Shown: positions 1 through 8,492 of the stretch, one piece after another | Position numbering within the stretch: position 1 is the first letter of the stretch | Layout of the letters: each line of letters begins with the position of its first letter | Assembly: GCF_026341125.1 (NCBI RefSeq) | Contig: NZ_JAPEOR010000006.1 | Location: 1-64,000 of the forward strand | Direction: 5' to 3' | From: Streptomyces sp. NBC_01142 | GTDB lineage: Bacteria; Actinomycetota; Actinomycetes; Streptomycetales; Streptomycetaceae | DNA: 64,000 nt | Made by a program: the position numbers and the translations under genes | The notes under the pieces: model-generated | Database searches by the model: none | Told to the model about the DNA's origin: nothing | What the model saw: the letters and a program-made list of their open reading frames with translations, nothing else

Positions 1-212
1 ACGATGGGCTCCTTCTCTCGACTGACCGATGAGCTGTTTTCGGACATAGGCCGAGCTCGAACGCGTGAGGTGGCCAGAAGCCCTGCACGGGCGGGGGGTT
101 GCAGGAATATCGTCTTCACGAGAGAACCGCGTCCGAGGCCTGGGCGGTATCCCGATCGGACCGCGGACCCAATGCACGTGATGCAAGATCTTTTCGGGGA
201 CAGGGGCCCGCC

Positions 213-1595
213 GTGGGGCGCACACGCAACCGTCGACTGGAAGCCGTGATCCAGGAGTTGGGCCTGCCTCAAGCACGCCTGGTGGCTCGATTTCGAGCTG
301 TCGCGGCGGAGAACGGTGCCCACGAGCTGGCCGCTACGAACCAGTCGTCCATCGCCCGCTGGATCGCCGGCACGCGCCCAAGCGGCCGAGCGCCGTCTAT
401 CTTGGCCGAGACGCTCTCGCGAGGCCTCGGCCGCACCGTCACTCTCGCCGACATCGGGCTCGCCGCAGACGAGGGTGCCGAACCGAAGCCACCGGAGTGG
501 AGCGTCGACACGCTGACTACGCTGGTGAACCTCGGGGGCACTGACATGGACATGGATCGTCGACGAGTGCTGGTGAGCTCGGCCTACTCCGTCGCGGGCC
601 TGGCCCTGCCATCCGAGTCGTGGTGGGAGGAAGCAGCCGAGCGCGCCCGCGCCCGCAAAGCTGTGTCGACGCATACCGTCACAGTTCAAGACGTCGAGAG
701 CGTCCGCGAAATGGCCGTCTTCTTCTCTCGCCGCGACCAGCAACGCGGCGGCCGCGGCGTCGGGCGCACGGCACTCGTGGCCTACCTGCGTACGGAGATC
801 GCCGACTACCTCAACAGCCGATTCCCCTCCGAGGAGGTTCGGCGCGCCATGACCTCCGCTGCCGGCGAACTCGCTTACCTCGCCGGGTGGACCGCATTCG
901 ACGCCGGGGAGCACCCCGTAGCGCTTCACTGGTTCACCGTTGCCACGCAGCTGGCTGAGGAAGCCAGGGACGCACCCCTGGCAGGCCACGTCCTGCGCGC
1001 GATGGCGCACCAGGCTGTGGACCTCAAGCAGCCGGGGCAGGCAGTACGCCTGGCTACCGACTCCATCGCCGGGAAGCGATACTCCAACGCAAGCTGGCGC
1101 GAGAGGGCGCTGATCGGCGTGGTCCACGCCCGCAGCCTGGCCGCCGACAACCGCCGGAAGGAGGCCGTGGCGGCCCTCGCCCAGGCCGAGAGGGATCTCA
1201 GCAAGGCGGGGGAGGGGGACGAGCCCGGCCGCGTCTGGTTCTTCGGCGAAGCCAGCCTCGCTCACGAAACCGCGGCCACCCTGCGCGACCTCGGAGACCT
1301 GAAGGGAGCGGAAAGACACTTCCGCCACAGCGTCCGAACCCGACGGGCCCAGTTCGCCCGGACCCACTCGGTGACCCTGGGCTACTTGGGCGCGGTGCAG
1401 GTGCAGCAGGGCCAGATCGAGGCCGCGTGTGACACCTGGGGCCAGGCGCTCGACGCAATGACCGGAGTGCAGTCGGGGCGGGCTCGGGAGACGGTCGTTC
1501 AGATGCGTCGCGCGCTCAGCCCGTTTCGTGGCCGAGGAGGCAGTCCAGCCGCCGAGCTCGACGCCAAGGCGCGGGCAGCGCTCGGCGTAGGCTGA
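213..1595 (+). CDS. XRE-type regulator with TPR-like C-terminal region
   Basis: About 460 aa. The N-terminal ~75 residues look like a divergent helix-turn-helix unit (QARLVARFRAVA, then NQSSIARWIAG and a stretch ending LADIGLA). A linker carries the MDRRRVLVSSA signature typical of Streptomyces XRE regulators whose remaining ~300 residues form helical TPR-like repeats. I chose GTG 213 because a purine-rich gggga/cagggg stretch lies just upstream and the translation before it has no domain character. The same architecture recurs in the window at 49306-50583 and, broken, at 41202-42448. Known relatives are transcriptional regulators that may sense ligands or peptides through the repeats; the target here is unknown. 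Family call is firm, exact start moderate. Confidence 0.8.
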   Translation: MGRTRNRRLEAVIQELGLPQARLVARFRAVAAENGAHELAATNQSSIARWIAGTRPSGRAPSILAETLSRGLGRTVTLADIGLAADEGAEPKPPEWSVDTLTTLVNLGGTDMDMDRRRVLVSSAYSVAGLALPSESWWEEAAERARARKAVSTHTVTVQDVESVREMAVFFSRRDQQRGGRGVGRTALVAYLRTEIADYLNSRFPSEEVRRAMTSAAGELAYLAGWTAFDAGEHPVALHWFTVATQLAEEARDAPLAGHVLRAMAHQAVDLKQPGQAVRLATDSIAGKRYSNASWRERALIGVVHARSLAADNRRKEAVAALAQAERDLSKAGEGDEPGRVWFFGEASLAHETAATLRDLGDLKGAERHFRHSVRTRRAQFARTHSVTLGYLGAVQVQQGQIEAACDTWGQALDAMTGVQSGRARETVVQMRRALSPFRGRGGSPAAELDAKARAALGVG

Positions 1596-1661
1596 CGCGG
1601 CCAGGACGATGATCGCGGTAGCCGGCTCGGTTGCCATCCAGAGCAGAATGAAGGGGCCATC

Positions 1662-2150
1662 TTGTTCGACGAGTCCATCGAAGTGCCGGTGATCGGTCGG
1701 GTCGTTGGAGGCCACGCCGGACGCATCGACGACTACAAGGGTGGCGTCGAATCGATCATCCGCATCGTCCCGGCGATCCCCGAGAGCGCCTTGCAGGGGA
1801 TCGAAGAATTTAGCCACCTTGAGGTGCTTTGGCACTTCAGCCTTGGCTCGGACAACGACATCGAGCTGGAGCCCCGAAGCCCCCGAGACAATCCGGCATG
1901 GCCGGCCACCGGAGGGCTCGTCCACCGTAACCATCGGCGTCCCGCCCGCATCGGTGTCTCGTACCCGAGACTGCTGCGAGTTGAGGGCCGAGACCTGCAC
2001 GTCGTCGACCTGGACGCCGACGACGGCACCCCCGTCATCGACCTGGCGCCGGCGTTTCAGGAGATGCTGCCCCGCGGTCCGGTACGCCAGCCCGACTGGC
2101 CGACAGACATGTTGCGGAACTACTGGCAGAACGCGGCGGAGCGTCCCTAA
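1662..2150 (+). CDS. TrmO/TsaA-like tRNA methyltransferase domain protein
   Basis: 162 aa, starting at TTG with aagggg 5-6 bases upstream. The middle matches the TsaA/TrmO (UPF0066) fold: VIGRVVGG near the start, EEFSHLEVLWHFSL, and DLDADDGTPVIDLAP near the end, the counterpart of the family's LD-x-x-DGTPV-D-I-KP motif. Family members methylate N6 of t6A37 in certain tRNAs using S-adenosylmethionine. The usual FATRSPHRPNPIGLS segment is replaced by a divergent GGLVHRNHRRPARIGVS, so the substrate may differ. It follows the regulator by 66 bases and could be co-transcribed. Fold assignment is good; activity is uncertain. Confidence 0.7.
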   Translation: MFDESIEVPVIGRVVGGHAGRIDDYKGGVESIIRIVPAIPESALQGIEEFSHLEVLWHFSLGSDNDIELEPRSPRDNPAWPATGGLVHRNHRRPARIGVSYPRLLRVEGRDLHVVDLDADDGTPVIDLAPAFQEMLPRGPVRQPDWPTDMLRNYWQNAAERP

Positions 2151-2722
2151 GCACGAGGGCGCCGAAGCCACCGGTCGCGGCCTGTCGCAGGACACGTGCA
2201 TTCCCCGAACAAGTCCGCCCAAGCAGGGGAGCCTTCCCTCTTCGCGCAACACCGGCACGATCACGGCCGCAAGGGCAGCGCTTTCGCCGATGCCGCGCAC
2301 ATCGCCCTGGGCTCGCACGCCCAGCGAACGCCGGCTCAGTGCCGACATCGGCCAGCCCCGTGTGGCTCCAGCGAGTGCGTGGGGTGTGAAGCGGGCTAAC
2401 TCGGCGGACAACATCCGATCTCCGCGGCGGGCGGGATCACGCGAGCTGAGAGGCATGAACGGGGTCCTCGCGTCGAGGTGACACGGCGGCGCACGTCAAC
2501 GCCTACCAACCGTGAGCGATCAACTGCCAACTGTTGCGACCCCTGGAGTATTGCAGCGGTCTCTTCGCTCCGTAAAGCTACTCTGAGAAAATTTCGCAGA
2601 GCGCATCTTCTCGACATGTTGAGCACGCGGTGGCGACTATCGTCACTTCGAACCGCTAGGCGTTGATGGACGCCTCACGAGCCGTCAGACTGACGACAAG
2701 TCACGGACGAGGGAGAGTACAG
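2151..2722. other. Gene-poor stretch upstream of the DUF5753 regulator
   Basis: No convincing gene. A GTG-started 67-codon open frame at 2196-2399 has no recognisable motif. From about 2510 the composition becomes clearly more AT-rich (ctactctgagaaaatttcg), which fits a promoter region for the regulator starting at 2723. Confidence 0.4.
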
Positions 2723-3586
2723 ATGGCTGCGACGGATGACAGATCGGTCGCCCTATGCCGCATCCTGCTCAGGCTGCAGCTCCGCAGGCTGAGGGATGCC
2801 CGGGGCCTGACCGCCTCGTCGGTAGCCAAGCAGTTCGGATGGTCCACGGCCCGCATGACCCGCCTGGAGACCAAGGACACTGCGGTCGAAATCGGCGACG
2901 TTCGCCTCCTCTGCGACCTGTATGAAGCTCCACGTGAGCTTCGTGAGGAGCTGGAGAACTATGCCAAGATCACGAAGACCCGCAAGGACTGGTGGGATCT
3001 CAAGCCGTTCAAGGGCACCATCCCAGCCTGGTTCCAGGCGTACCTGGGGCTCGAGGCCGCGGCCAAGACCATCGGCATCTACCAGTCGGAGTTCATCCCG
3101 GGCCTCGCTCAGGATCCTGAGTACGCACGAGTCATCCTGAGTCTTTCGGACGCCGACGAAAGGACTCAGGAGGTTCAAGCCGAGGTCAGACTCAAGCGTC
3201 AGAGCATCCTCGACCGACCGCAGCCCCCAACCGTGACGGTCGTCCTGAATGAGGCGATCATCCGGCGGCCGGTCGGTAGCGCTGAGGTCATGCAGGGACA
3301 GCTCAAGAGGCTGCTCAAGCTCGGTGCCACTCCTCACGTCAACGTGCATGTCTTGCCGTTTGCCGCAGGGGCTCATCCCGCGATGCACGGCCCCTTCACG
3401 CTTCTCGACTTCGAAGACGAGACGGTGGGGGATCTTGCCTATCTGGAGAACCTTGTGGACGGCGGCGTGCTGTCGGAGGAGTCAGCCGTCACTCCGTTCA
3501 GCGACGCGTTCGGAAAGATTCAGGAGCTCGCTGCCTCCACTGAGGAGTCCGAGCAGATGATCCAGTCAGCCATATCGACCCTATAA
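2723..3586 (+). CDS. Helix-turn-helix regulator with DUF5753 domain
   Basis: 287 aa. Residues ~12-65 form an XRE helix-turn-helix (LRRLRDARGLTASSVAKQFG followed by WSTARMTRLE). The rest, from about residue 100 (IPAWFQAYLGLE, then YQSEFIPGLAQDPEYARV), matches the DUF5753 domain. ATG 2723 has gggaga 7 bases upstream and is preferred over more upstream codons. In Streptomyces this type is usually paired with a small DUF397 protein, as here (3730-3975), and such pairs (WhiJ/AbaA-like) act in development and antibiotic regulation. The DUF397 partner is thought to relieve repression. Target promoters are not evident. Confidence 0.88.
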   Translation: MAATDDRSVALCRILLRLQLRRLRDARGLTASSVAKQFGWSTARMTRLETKDTAVEIGDVRLLCDLYEAPRELREELENYAKITKTRKDWWDLKPFKGTIPAWFQAYLGLEAAAKTIGIYQSEFIPGLAQDPEYARVILSLSDADERTQEVQAEVRLKRQSILDRPQPPTVTVVLNEAIIRRPVGSAEVMQGQLKRLLKLGATPHVNVHVLPFAAGAHPAMHGPFTLLDFEDETVGDLAYLENLVDGGVLSEESAVTPFSDAFGKIQELAASTEESEQMIQSAISTL

Positions 3587-3729
3587 ACCGATGTGGACAA
3601 CGAGGTGGGTCTAACGCATCGGTAACGTGCTTGAAATCCGCCGAACGGGACCGCCTCGGCTATGGCCCTCCGAAGGCCTAGGGGAGACTCTGACAGTAAG
3701 ACCTCCAGGTCGAATGCCTGGAAGCTGCC

Positions 3730-3975
3730 GTGTTGGCAGATATGGAAAAAGAGATGGGAGAGTCCCCCTTGCAAGAGAAGCTCAAGTGGTGGAAGAGCAG
3801 CTACAGCGGTCAGAACGGAGGGGACTGCATCGAGTGCGCCGTCCCGGCCTCCCAGACCGAGGTGCTCGTCCGCGACTCAAAGAACGCACAGGGGCCACGC
3901 CTCGGCTTCACAACGCAGGCATGGACGGAGTTCGTGCAGGCTGCCGCTACTGACTCGTTCAGCCCGGCCGTGTAA
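3730..3975 (+). CDS. DUF397 family protein
   Basis: Up to 81 aa. It carries the hallmarks of DUF397: KWWKSSYSGQNGGDCIECA near the N-terminus, then VLVRDSKNAQGPRLGFT and WTEFVQAA. It lies 143 bases after the DUF5753 regulator on the same strand, the standard two-gene arrangement in Streptomyces. The start is ambiguous between GTG 3730, ATG 3742 and ATG 3754; the conserved domain begins only at about residue 19, so all are compatible. The gene is followed within 40 bases by a strong stem-loop, which probably ends the transcript. Confidence 0.85.
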   Translation: MLADMEKEMGESPLQEKLKWWKSSYSGQNGGDCIECAVPASQTEVLVRDSKNAQGPRLGFTTQAWTEFVQAAATDSFSPAV

Positions 3976-4010
3976 CTCCGCCGGATAGGACAGCTAACCG
4001 GAGTTGCGAC

Positions 4011-4045
4011 AGCGTCCCTCCTCAAGGCAGATGAGGAGGGACGCT
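4011..4045 (+). terminator. Stem-loop terminator after the DUF397 gene
   Basis: Perfect 14-bp inverted repeat: 4011-4024 (agcgtccctcctca) pairs with 4032-4045, with a 7-base loop. It lies 36 bases after the DUF397 stop codon and is followed by a moderately T-rich run (tcgtcgttctacc). Confidence 0.75.
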
Positions 4046-4563
4046 TCGTCGTTCTACCTTCTACCCCTGTCGACCTTTGTGGCAACAGGGCGGCTTTCGT
4101 GTCTCGTTGAGTCCATGGCCGGTCGAAGTGCGTCACGGCGCTGACGTGCTTCTTGGTCAACGAGACCGCCCACGGTGTGATTCTTCGGTGGCGCCACACA
4201 ATGCGGGGGAGTGGAGGGGCTCCATGTAGTGGCTGCGGCTTCTTCCGGCCCCTCCGAGGCGACGCCAGCGGGCCCCGAATTGTGAGGCTCGCTCCGAGGC
4301 GACCTGAATCGGCCCCGCCCGTGACCGGCCCGGAGGGCCAACTGGAGCCATCTCAAGCCGCCTTCGCGGGCGGCGATCTTCACAGATCGGGCCGATTCGC
4401 GACGCCTCGGTGGTCCCAAATCACGCCGCCGTAGCCATCCATGTAGCCGTCTATGACGCGGGATACCTGAACTCCCACTGCAACCACCTTGATCAACGCT
4501 TTGCCCCCAAGCCCGGCCGACACGGGTTCTCGCCCTGACAGGCGGCGCGGTGAGGTGATCGGG
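4046..4563. other. Intergenic stretch between convergent units
   Basis: No convincing gene. On the minus strand, 4380-4510 stays open and reads as a plausible protein tail (VSRVIDGYMDGYGGVIWDH), but its third-position GC is unusually low for this DNA and no start belongs to it. It may be a decayed remnant or chance. Confidence 0.35.
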
Positions 4564-6138
4564 CTAACCAGCGAACGCGGGCGGCTGGACGGGGGCAGGG
4601 AGCCGACGAGCAAGTTGCTTGGCCACCGCGAGGACGGTGCGGTCGGCGAGGTAGGGGCCGATGACCTGAATGCTCAGCGGCAGCCCCGCCTCGGTCTTGC
4701 CAGCGGGGATAACCAGGGAAGGCAGGCCGACAGGGCTGGTGAGGTTGAGCCAGCTGGTCTGGTCGTAGAACGAGCGCTTCTGGCCGTCGACGGTGATGCA
4801 GCGCTGCGGGGGCGGCGTATTCGTCTGGTCGGGGACGGCCGCGGTGGGTGTGGCCGGCGTGATGAGGATGTCGTGCTCGGAGAAGTACGCATCCCAGGTC
4901 GCGCGGAGCTTTTGGCGTGCTTCGTCGGCGACGCACCAGTCGCGGTGCCGCATGGTCCGGGAGTGGAGGAACAGGGCGCTCGGGTCGTCGGCCGGGATCT
5001 TCTCTGCTGCTTCGATGTCGGCGGCGAAGGCGGCGTCGGTGGCGGTGGCCGAGGCCGTGGCGTACATGAGGCGCTGGAACAGCTTGTCGCTCTCGGCGAA
5101 GTCGACAGGCCTGGTGGTGTCGTCGACGGTTGCGCCGAGCCCGCGTACGAGCTTGGCGACCTGGTCGAGCAGGGCGCGGGTGTCGGCGTCGACATGGCAG
5201 TACGCGTCGTCGGCCCAGATGCCGACGCGGTACTCGCCGAGCTTGGTCTTGGCCGGCGCCGGCAGCTCGATCTTCCAGCCGGCGCAGTCGGCGGGGGAGG
5301 GCGCGGCGATGACGTCCAGGAGGAGGCCGAGGTCCTCGACGGTCCGGGCGATCGGGCCGAGCGTGATCATGTCGCTGCTGGTGGCCCAGCCGGGCAGGCG
5401 GGGGATGTGGCCGCGGGTGGGCACGATCGGGCTGGTGCCGCGGGAGGTGCGCAGTGCGTAGACACCGCAGTATGCGGCGGGAAGACGCAGGGAGCCGGCG
5501 AGGTCGGAGCCGACTTCCAGACTGGTGAAGCCCGCGGCGACCGCGGCGGCAGGGCCGCCGGAGGAGCCGCCGGCGGTCATTTCGGCGTCGAAGGGGTTCA
5601 CGGTCTTGCCGAAGATCGGGTTCGACGTCTGGATGTCCTGGCACATGGTCGGCACGTTCGTGTGGCCGATGATGATCGCGCCGGCCTTGCGCAGCAGCTC
5701 GACGACGTCGGCGTCACGGTCGGGAACGTGGTCGGTCAGGCTGGGCGACCCGCAGGTGGTGCGCATCCCCTTGACCTCAAGGGCGTCTTTCACCGTCATC
5801 GGCAGACCGTGGAGCGGCCCGAGTGGCTTGCCGGTCGTGGCGAGGTGCTGATCTGCCCTGTCGGCGGCCGCGCGGGCACCGTCGGCGTCGAGGGTGACGA
5901 CGGCGTTCAGCTTCGGGTTCGCCTTGGCGATGTGGGCGAGGTGCTGGTCCAACAAACTGCGGCTGGTGATCCGGCGCTCGCGGAGAGCGGCCAGCTGGTC
6001 GCCGGCTGACGCCAGGTGCAGCGGTGTCGTGCTGCGTGATTTTTTATCGGCCCGGGGGCGTGCACTGGCCGAGGTGGTCATAGCGGTGGCGGCGGCCAGT
6101 GCAGCCGCGGTGGCGAGCACGGTGCGGCGGAGGATCAC
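4564..6138 (-). CDS. Secreted amidase-signature family hydrolase
   Basis: 524 aa, a normal length for the amidase signature family, which cleaves amide bonds with a Ser-cisSer-Lys triad. The lysine lies in MTVKDALEV, the cis-serine in TAGGSSGGPAAAV and the nucleophile in GSDLAGSLRLPA. The N-terminus is a signal peptide: MILRRT, an alanine-rich hydrophobic stretch, and a likely cut after ASA near residue 26. The double arginine leaves Tat export possible. Its ATG overlaps the stop of the upstream membrane-protein gene by four bases, so the two are translationally coupled. It is the last gene of a four-gene minus-strand unit (regulator, metallopeptidase, membrane protein, amidase). Substrate unknown. 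Confidence 0.88.
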   Translation of the reverse strand: MILRRTVLATAAALAAATAMTTSASARPRADKKSRSTTPLHLASAGDQLAALRERRITSRSLLDQHLAHIAKANPKLNAVVTLDADGARAAADRADQHLATTGKPLGPLHGLPMTVKDALEVKGMRTTCGSPSLTDHVPDRDADVVELLRKAGAIIIGHTNVPTMCQDIQTSNPIFGKTVNPFDAEMTAGGSSGGPAAAVAAGFTSLEVGSDLAGSLRLPAAYCGVYALRTSRGTSPIVPTRGHIPRLPGWATSSDMITLGPIARTVEDLGLLLDVIAAPSPADCAGWKIELPAPAKTKLGEYRVGIWADDAYCHVDADTRALLDQVAKLVRGLGATVDDTTRPVDFAESDKLFQRLMYATASATATDAAFAADIEAAEKIPADDPSALFLHSRTMRHRDWCVADEARQKLRATWDAYFSEHDILITPATPTAAVPDQTNTPPPQRCITVDGQKRSFYDQTSWLNLTSPVGLPSLVIPAGKTEAGLPLSIQVIGPYLADRTVLAVAKQLARRLPAPVQPPAFAG

Positions 6139-7352
6139 GTGCGGGCTCCTGATGTGGTGCTGGGGATGTCGTGGGTGGCCGCGCGGTGAGGCGGGGTGAA
6201 GGAGTCGGCGACCCGCTCGAGGTGGAGCACTTCGTCCGCGGCCGTCGGAAGGGGCAGGTTCACGTCGGCGTACTCGGTGGGAGCGTCGATCGGAGCGTCT
6301 GAGTAGAAGCGGATGAGCGCGGCATGGATTTGGTCGGCGGTGACGGCCGCTGCCAGCTCGGCGCCGGTGAGTCCTTCATCCGCGCGGCGGGTTTCGGACT
6401 CGGTGCGCACGGCGGGGTCGAGGTAGCGACGCAGCAGTTTCTGGCCGTGGCGGATCTCGACGCGGCGCCGCAGGAGCGGGAAGTGCGCGCTGCGGCCGTG
6501 CAGGAGGCTGCCGCGCTGGGGGTCCGGCCGGAGCAGAGTGATCTTGGGATGGGCCTGGGACAGGGCGGTCCACAGCTTCCGCAGGCGCCAGTACGACAGG
6601 TGCGTGTTCGCCCAGGTCCGCGTGTTGTCGATGCGCCGGGACAGCGTCGGAAGGAAGTAGCCGATCTGCGTGAGGGTGGCGCCGACATCGCCGCAGAGCC
6701 AGGCGTAGGGGTCGAGGCTCTTGACGCTGAACCCGAAGATCCCGCCGACGACGGCTGAGATGCGGATCGCGCTGTAGCCGAGTGTGATGGTCGCGCCGAC
6801 CGCCACGAGGCGCAGGCCGGTGGCGATCGAGCTGTTGGACGCGGAGCGCGCGTACTTCCAGCAGGAACGCACCAGGTAGACCTCGGCCACGGTGTACGCG
6901 CCGATGTAGAGCGTCAGGTACACCTGGAAGAAGGGGTCGTGCGCGTAATAGTTCGAGAAGTCGGTGGGCCTCTGCGCGGTGGGGGTCAGCAGGGCGAAGA
7001 GCACTGCCATCCCGGCGATCACGCCGGCGGCGGCGAGGAGTAGGTGGCGGCTGCGGCGCCGTGCCGCGTCGGCGGGCCGGGACCAGTAGGCGAGGACGGT
7101 GGCCTGGAGCGCGAAGACGATGACTACGCAGCTCTGGGCCAGCGGCACGGCGATGTTCGTGACGCCGAAGGTGCTGTCGATGCGCACCCAGACCCAGGTG
7201 ATCGAGATGGCGTAGCTGAGGGCGGAGAACCCGTACGTGAACGCGAGGGCGATCACTGCGGGGTTGCGCGGGCGCTTGCCCAGGTCGCGGAGCAGGAAGA
7301 GGAATCCTGTGCCAGCGATCACGAGGCACAGGGGATGAAGTATGTCTTTCAC
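6135..7352 (-). CDS. MAB_1171c-type seven-helix membrane protein
   Basis: 405 aa. The first ~240 residues contain seven hydrophobic segments (for example VIALAFTYGFSALSYAIS and LLLAAAGVIAGMAVLFALLT). A soluble ~160-residue C-terminal region holds WRLRKLWTALSQAHP and RRRVEIRHG. This layout fits the actinobacterial MAB_1171c-family putative transporters, whose function is not established. The gene starts 15 bases after the metallopeptidase gene and ends overlapping the amidase start, so it is mid-operon. A second protein of the same type is at 9941-11221 in a mirrored module. I infer a membrane partner of the adjacent ImmA/IrrE-type protein; transport activity is not shown by the sequence. Confidence 0.72.
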   Translation of the reverse strand: MKDILHPLCLVIAGTGFLFLLRDLGKRPRNPAVIALAFTYGFSALSYAISITWVWVRIDSTFGVTNIAVPLAQSCVVIVFALQATVLAYWSRPADAARRRSRHLLLAAAGVIAGMAVLFALLTPTAQRPTDFSNYYAHDPFFQVYLTLYIGAYTVAEVYLVRSCWKYARSASNSSIATGLRLVAVGATITLGYSAIRISAVVGGIFGFSVKSLDPYAWLCGDVGATLTQIGYFLPTLSRRIDNTRTWANTHLSYWRLRKLWTALSQAHPKITLLRPDPQRGSLLHGRSAHFPLLRRRVEIRHGQKLLRRYLDPAVRTESETRRADEGLTGAELAAAVTADQIHAALIRFYSDAPIDAPTEYADVNLPLPTAADEVLHLERVADSFTPPHRAATHDIPSTTSGART

Positions 7353-7367
7353 GGTGCTCTGTTCTGG

Positions 7368-7919
7368 TCAGCGCAGGAGCGTACGGGCTATGGGGTCGTC
7401 GTCGGAGCCGCGGGCGGCAGCGGCACGCGATCGTTGTACATGCTCCTGCAGGAGAGAGCCGATCAGCTCCGCCTCGAACTCGTCCGGCTGGGTGTACTCG
7501 GTCCGACCGAGGACCAGCCGGACGGTGGCGGGATCAATGTCCGTGAACACGTTGCCGAGGCCGGAGAGGTCCAGCGACTTCTTCGTCTTGCGGTGCTTGA
7601 GCATGTGGGCGAACTCGTGGCCGGCGACGATCTCGGTGTACGCGGGGCTGACGCCCTCGTCGTAGAAGAGGTAGTCCGTGGTGTCGGTGACGATCCACAT
7701 GCCGCACGGGGCCGATGGGTCCAGTGAATCCGGGTCCGAGAGATCCGGCGTGAAGGGCACCAGCTGGATCTCCCGCCCTGTCGTCTGCTCCATGAACGGA
7801 AGCAGCCCGAGGACGTTGTCGACGGCAGGAAGATCCAGTTCTTCAATGAACGCTCGGCTGCGCCGCTCGACTTCCTCAGCTTGGTCGACGGGCCGGCGCG
7901 CACGACGGCTGTGCCACAT
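7368..7919 (-). CDS. ImmA/IrrE-type metallopeptidase
   Basis: 183 aa. The zinc-binding HExxH motif is present as AGHEFAHMLKH near residue 90, preceded by YLFYDEGVSPAYTEIV, and a Glu-rich helix (DEFEAELIGSLL) could give the third ligand. ImmA/IrrE proteins cleave partner XRE repressors in mobile elements and stress responses. ATG 7919 is chosen because gagagga lies 7-8 bases upstream. The XRE gene 45 bases upstream is the natural candidate substrate and the seven-helix protein follows 15 bases downstream. That pairing is inferred from context, not shown. Confidence 0.83.
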   Translation of the reverse strand: MWHSRRARRPVDQAEEVERRSRAFIEELDLPAVDNVLGLLPFMEQTTGREIQLVPFTPDLSDPDSLDPSAPCGMWIVTDTTDYLFYDEGVSPAYTEIVAGHEFAHMLKHRKTKKSLDLSGLGNVFTDIDPATVRLVLGRTEYTQPDEFEAELIGSLLQEHVQRSRAAAARGSDDDPIARTLLR

Positions 7920-7964
7920 GCGTGTTCCTCTCAAGAGCCGCTGAGAGGCGAGCGTAGCCGCCGG

Positions 7965-8453
7965 TCAGGGAAGATCTTGGTCCGGGTCGAGGGGCAGTCC
8001 TTCCTGTTCCCGTACGGCCTCGATCTTCTTCAGCACCTCGTTGAGGCTCTGCTCCGACAGGCCCATGGCGCGAAGTGCGATCTGTTTCACACCTGCCTGG
8101 TTCATCCTGCGCAGCAGCTCGAACTGTCCGGTGACCCTGAGCGTGACGGTGTCCTCGACGAAGAAGCCGGCCTCGACGCCGAAGAACCTGGCGAACAGCG
8201 GCACCAGTTTGACGGTCGGGTTCCGCTGTCCCTTGCGGAGCAGCCCGATGTACGCGCCGGTGATGTTCTCGTCGCCGTAGGAGGAGATCTCCCGGGCTAC
8301 GTGGGCGTTGCTGTACTCGTCCGCGCCCGGCGGCCTGACCCGGTCGAACAGGTAGTTCAGTCGGTCGGCGAAGGACGCCCCAGGGCCGGGTACGGGAACC
8401 GGGGGCGTGGTCGGCGGCGTCTCACTGTCCGCTCTCTCGCCTGCATGGGGCAC
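7965..8453 (-). CDS. XRE-family transcriptional regulator
   Basis: 162 aa. A Pro-rich N-terminus (~25 residues) precedes a helix-turn-helix region: FADRLNYLFDRVRPPG, then YSNAHVAREISSYGDENITG and AYIGLLRKGQRNPTVKLVPL. A C-terminal helical part (VTGQFELLRRMNQAG, LSEQSLNEVLKKIEAVRE) may dimerise. It is the first gene of the minus-strand unit with the metallopeptidase, seven-helix protein and amidase. A perfect AT-rich palindrome lies about 28 bases upstream of its start and is a good candidate operator for autoregulation. Confidence 0.83.
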   Translation of the reverse strand: MPHAGERADSETPPTTPPVPVPGPGASFADRLNYLFDRVRPPGADEYSNAHVAREISSYGDENITGAYIGLLRKGQRNPTVKLVPLFARFFGVEAGFFVEDTVTLRVTGQFELLRRMNQAGVKQIALRAMGLSEQSLNEVLKKIEAVREQEGLPLDPDQDLP

Positions 8454-8478
8454 GGTGACTGCTCTCTCTCGACGTGTC

Positions 8479-8492
8479 TAAACTATAGTTGA
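8479..8492. promoter_or_regulatory. Palindromic candidate operator/promoter of the XRE operon
   Basis: The sequence taaactatagttga contains the perfect 10-bp palindrome aactatagtt (8481-8490), strikingly AT-rich against its surroundings. It lies just upstream of the XRE gene and could be both its -10 region and a repressor site. Confidence 0.45.

Noticed and set aside
2196..2399. 67-codon plus-strand frame
   Set aside because: No ribosome site, no family and ordinary composition; not enough to call a gene.
4380..4613. Minus-strand 77-codon frame with a protein-like tail
   Set aside because: Low third-position GC, overlap with the amidase end and no start of its own; kept only as a remark on the intergenic stretch.
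4489..6009. 506-codon plus-strand frame opposite the amidase
   Set aside because: The minus strand encodes a complete amidase with its triad; the plus frame is a compositional shadow.
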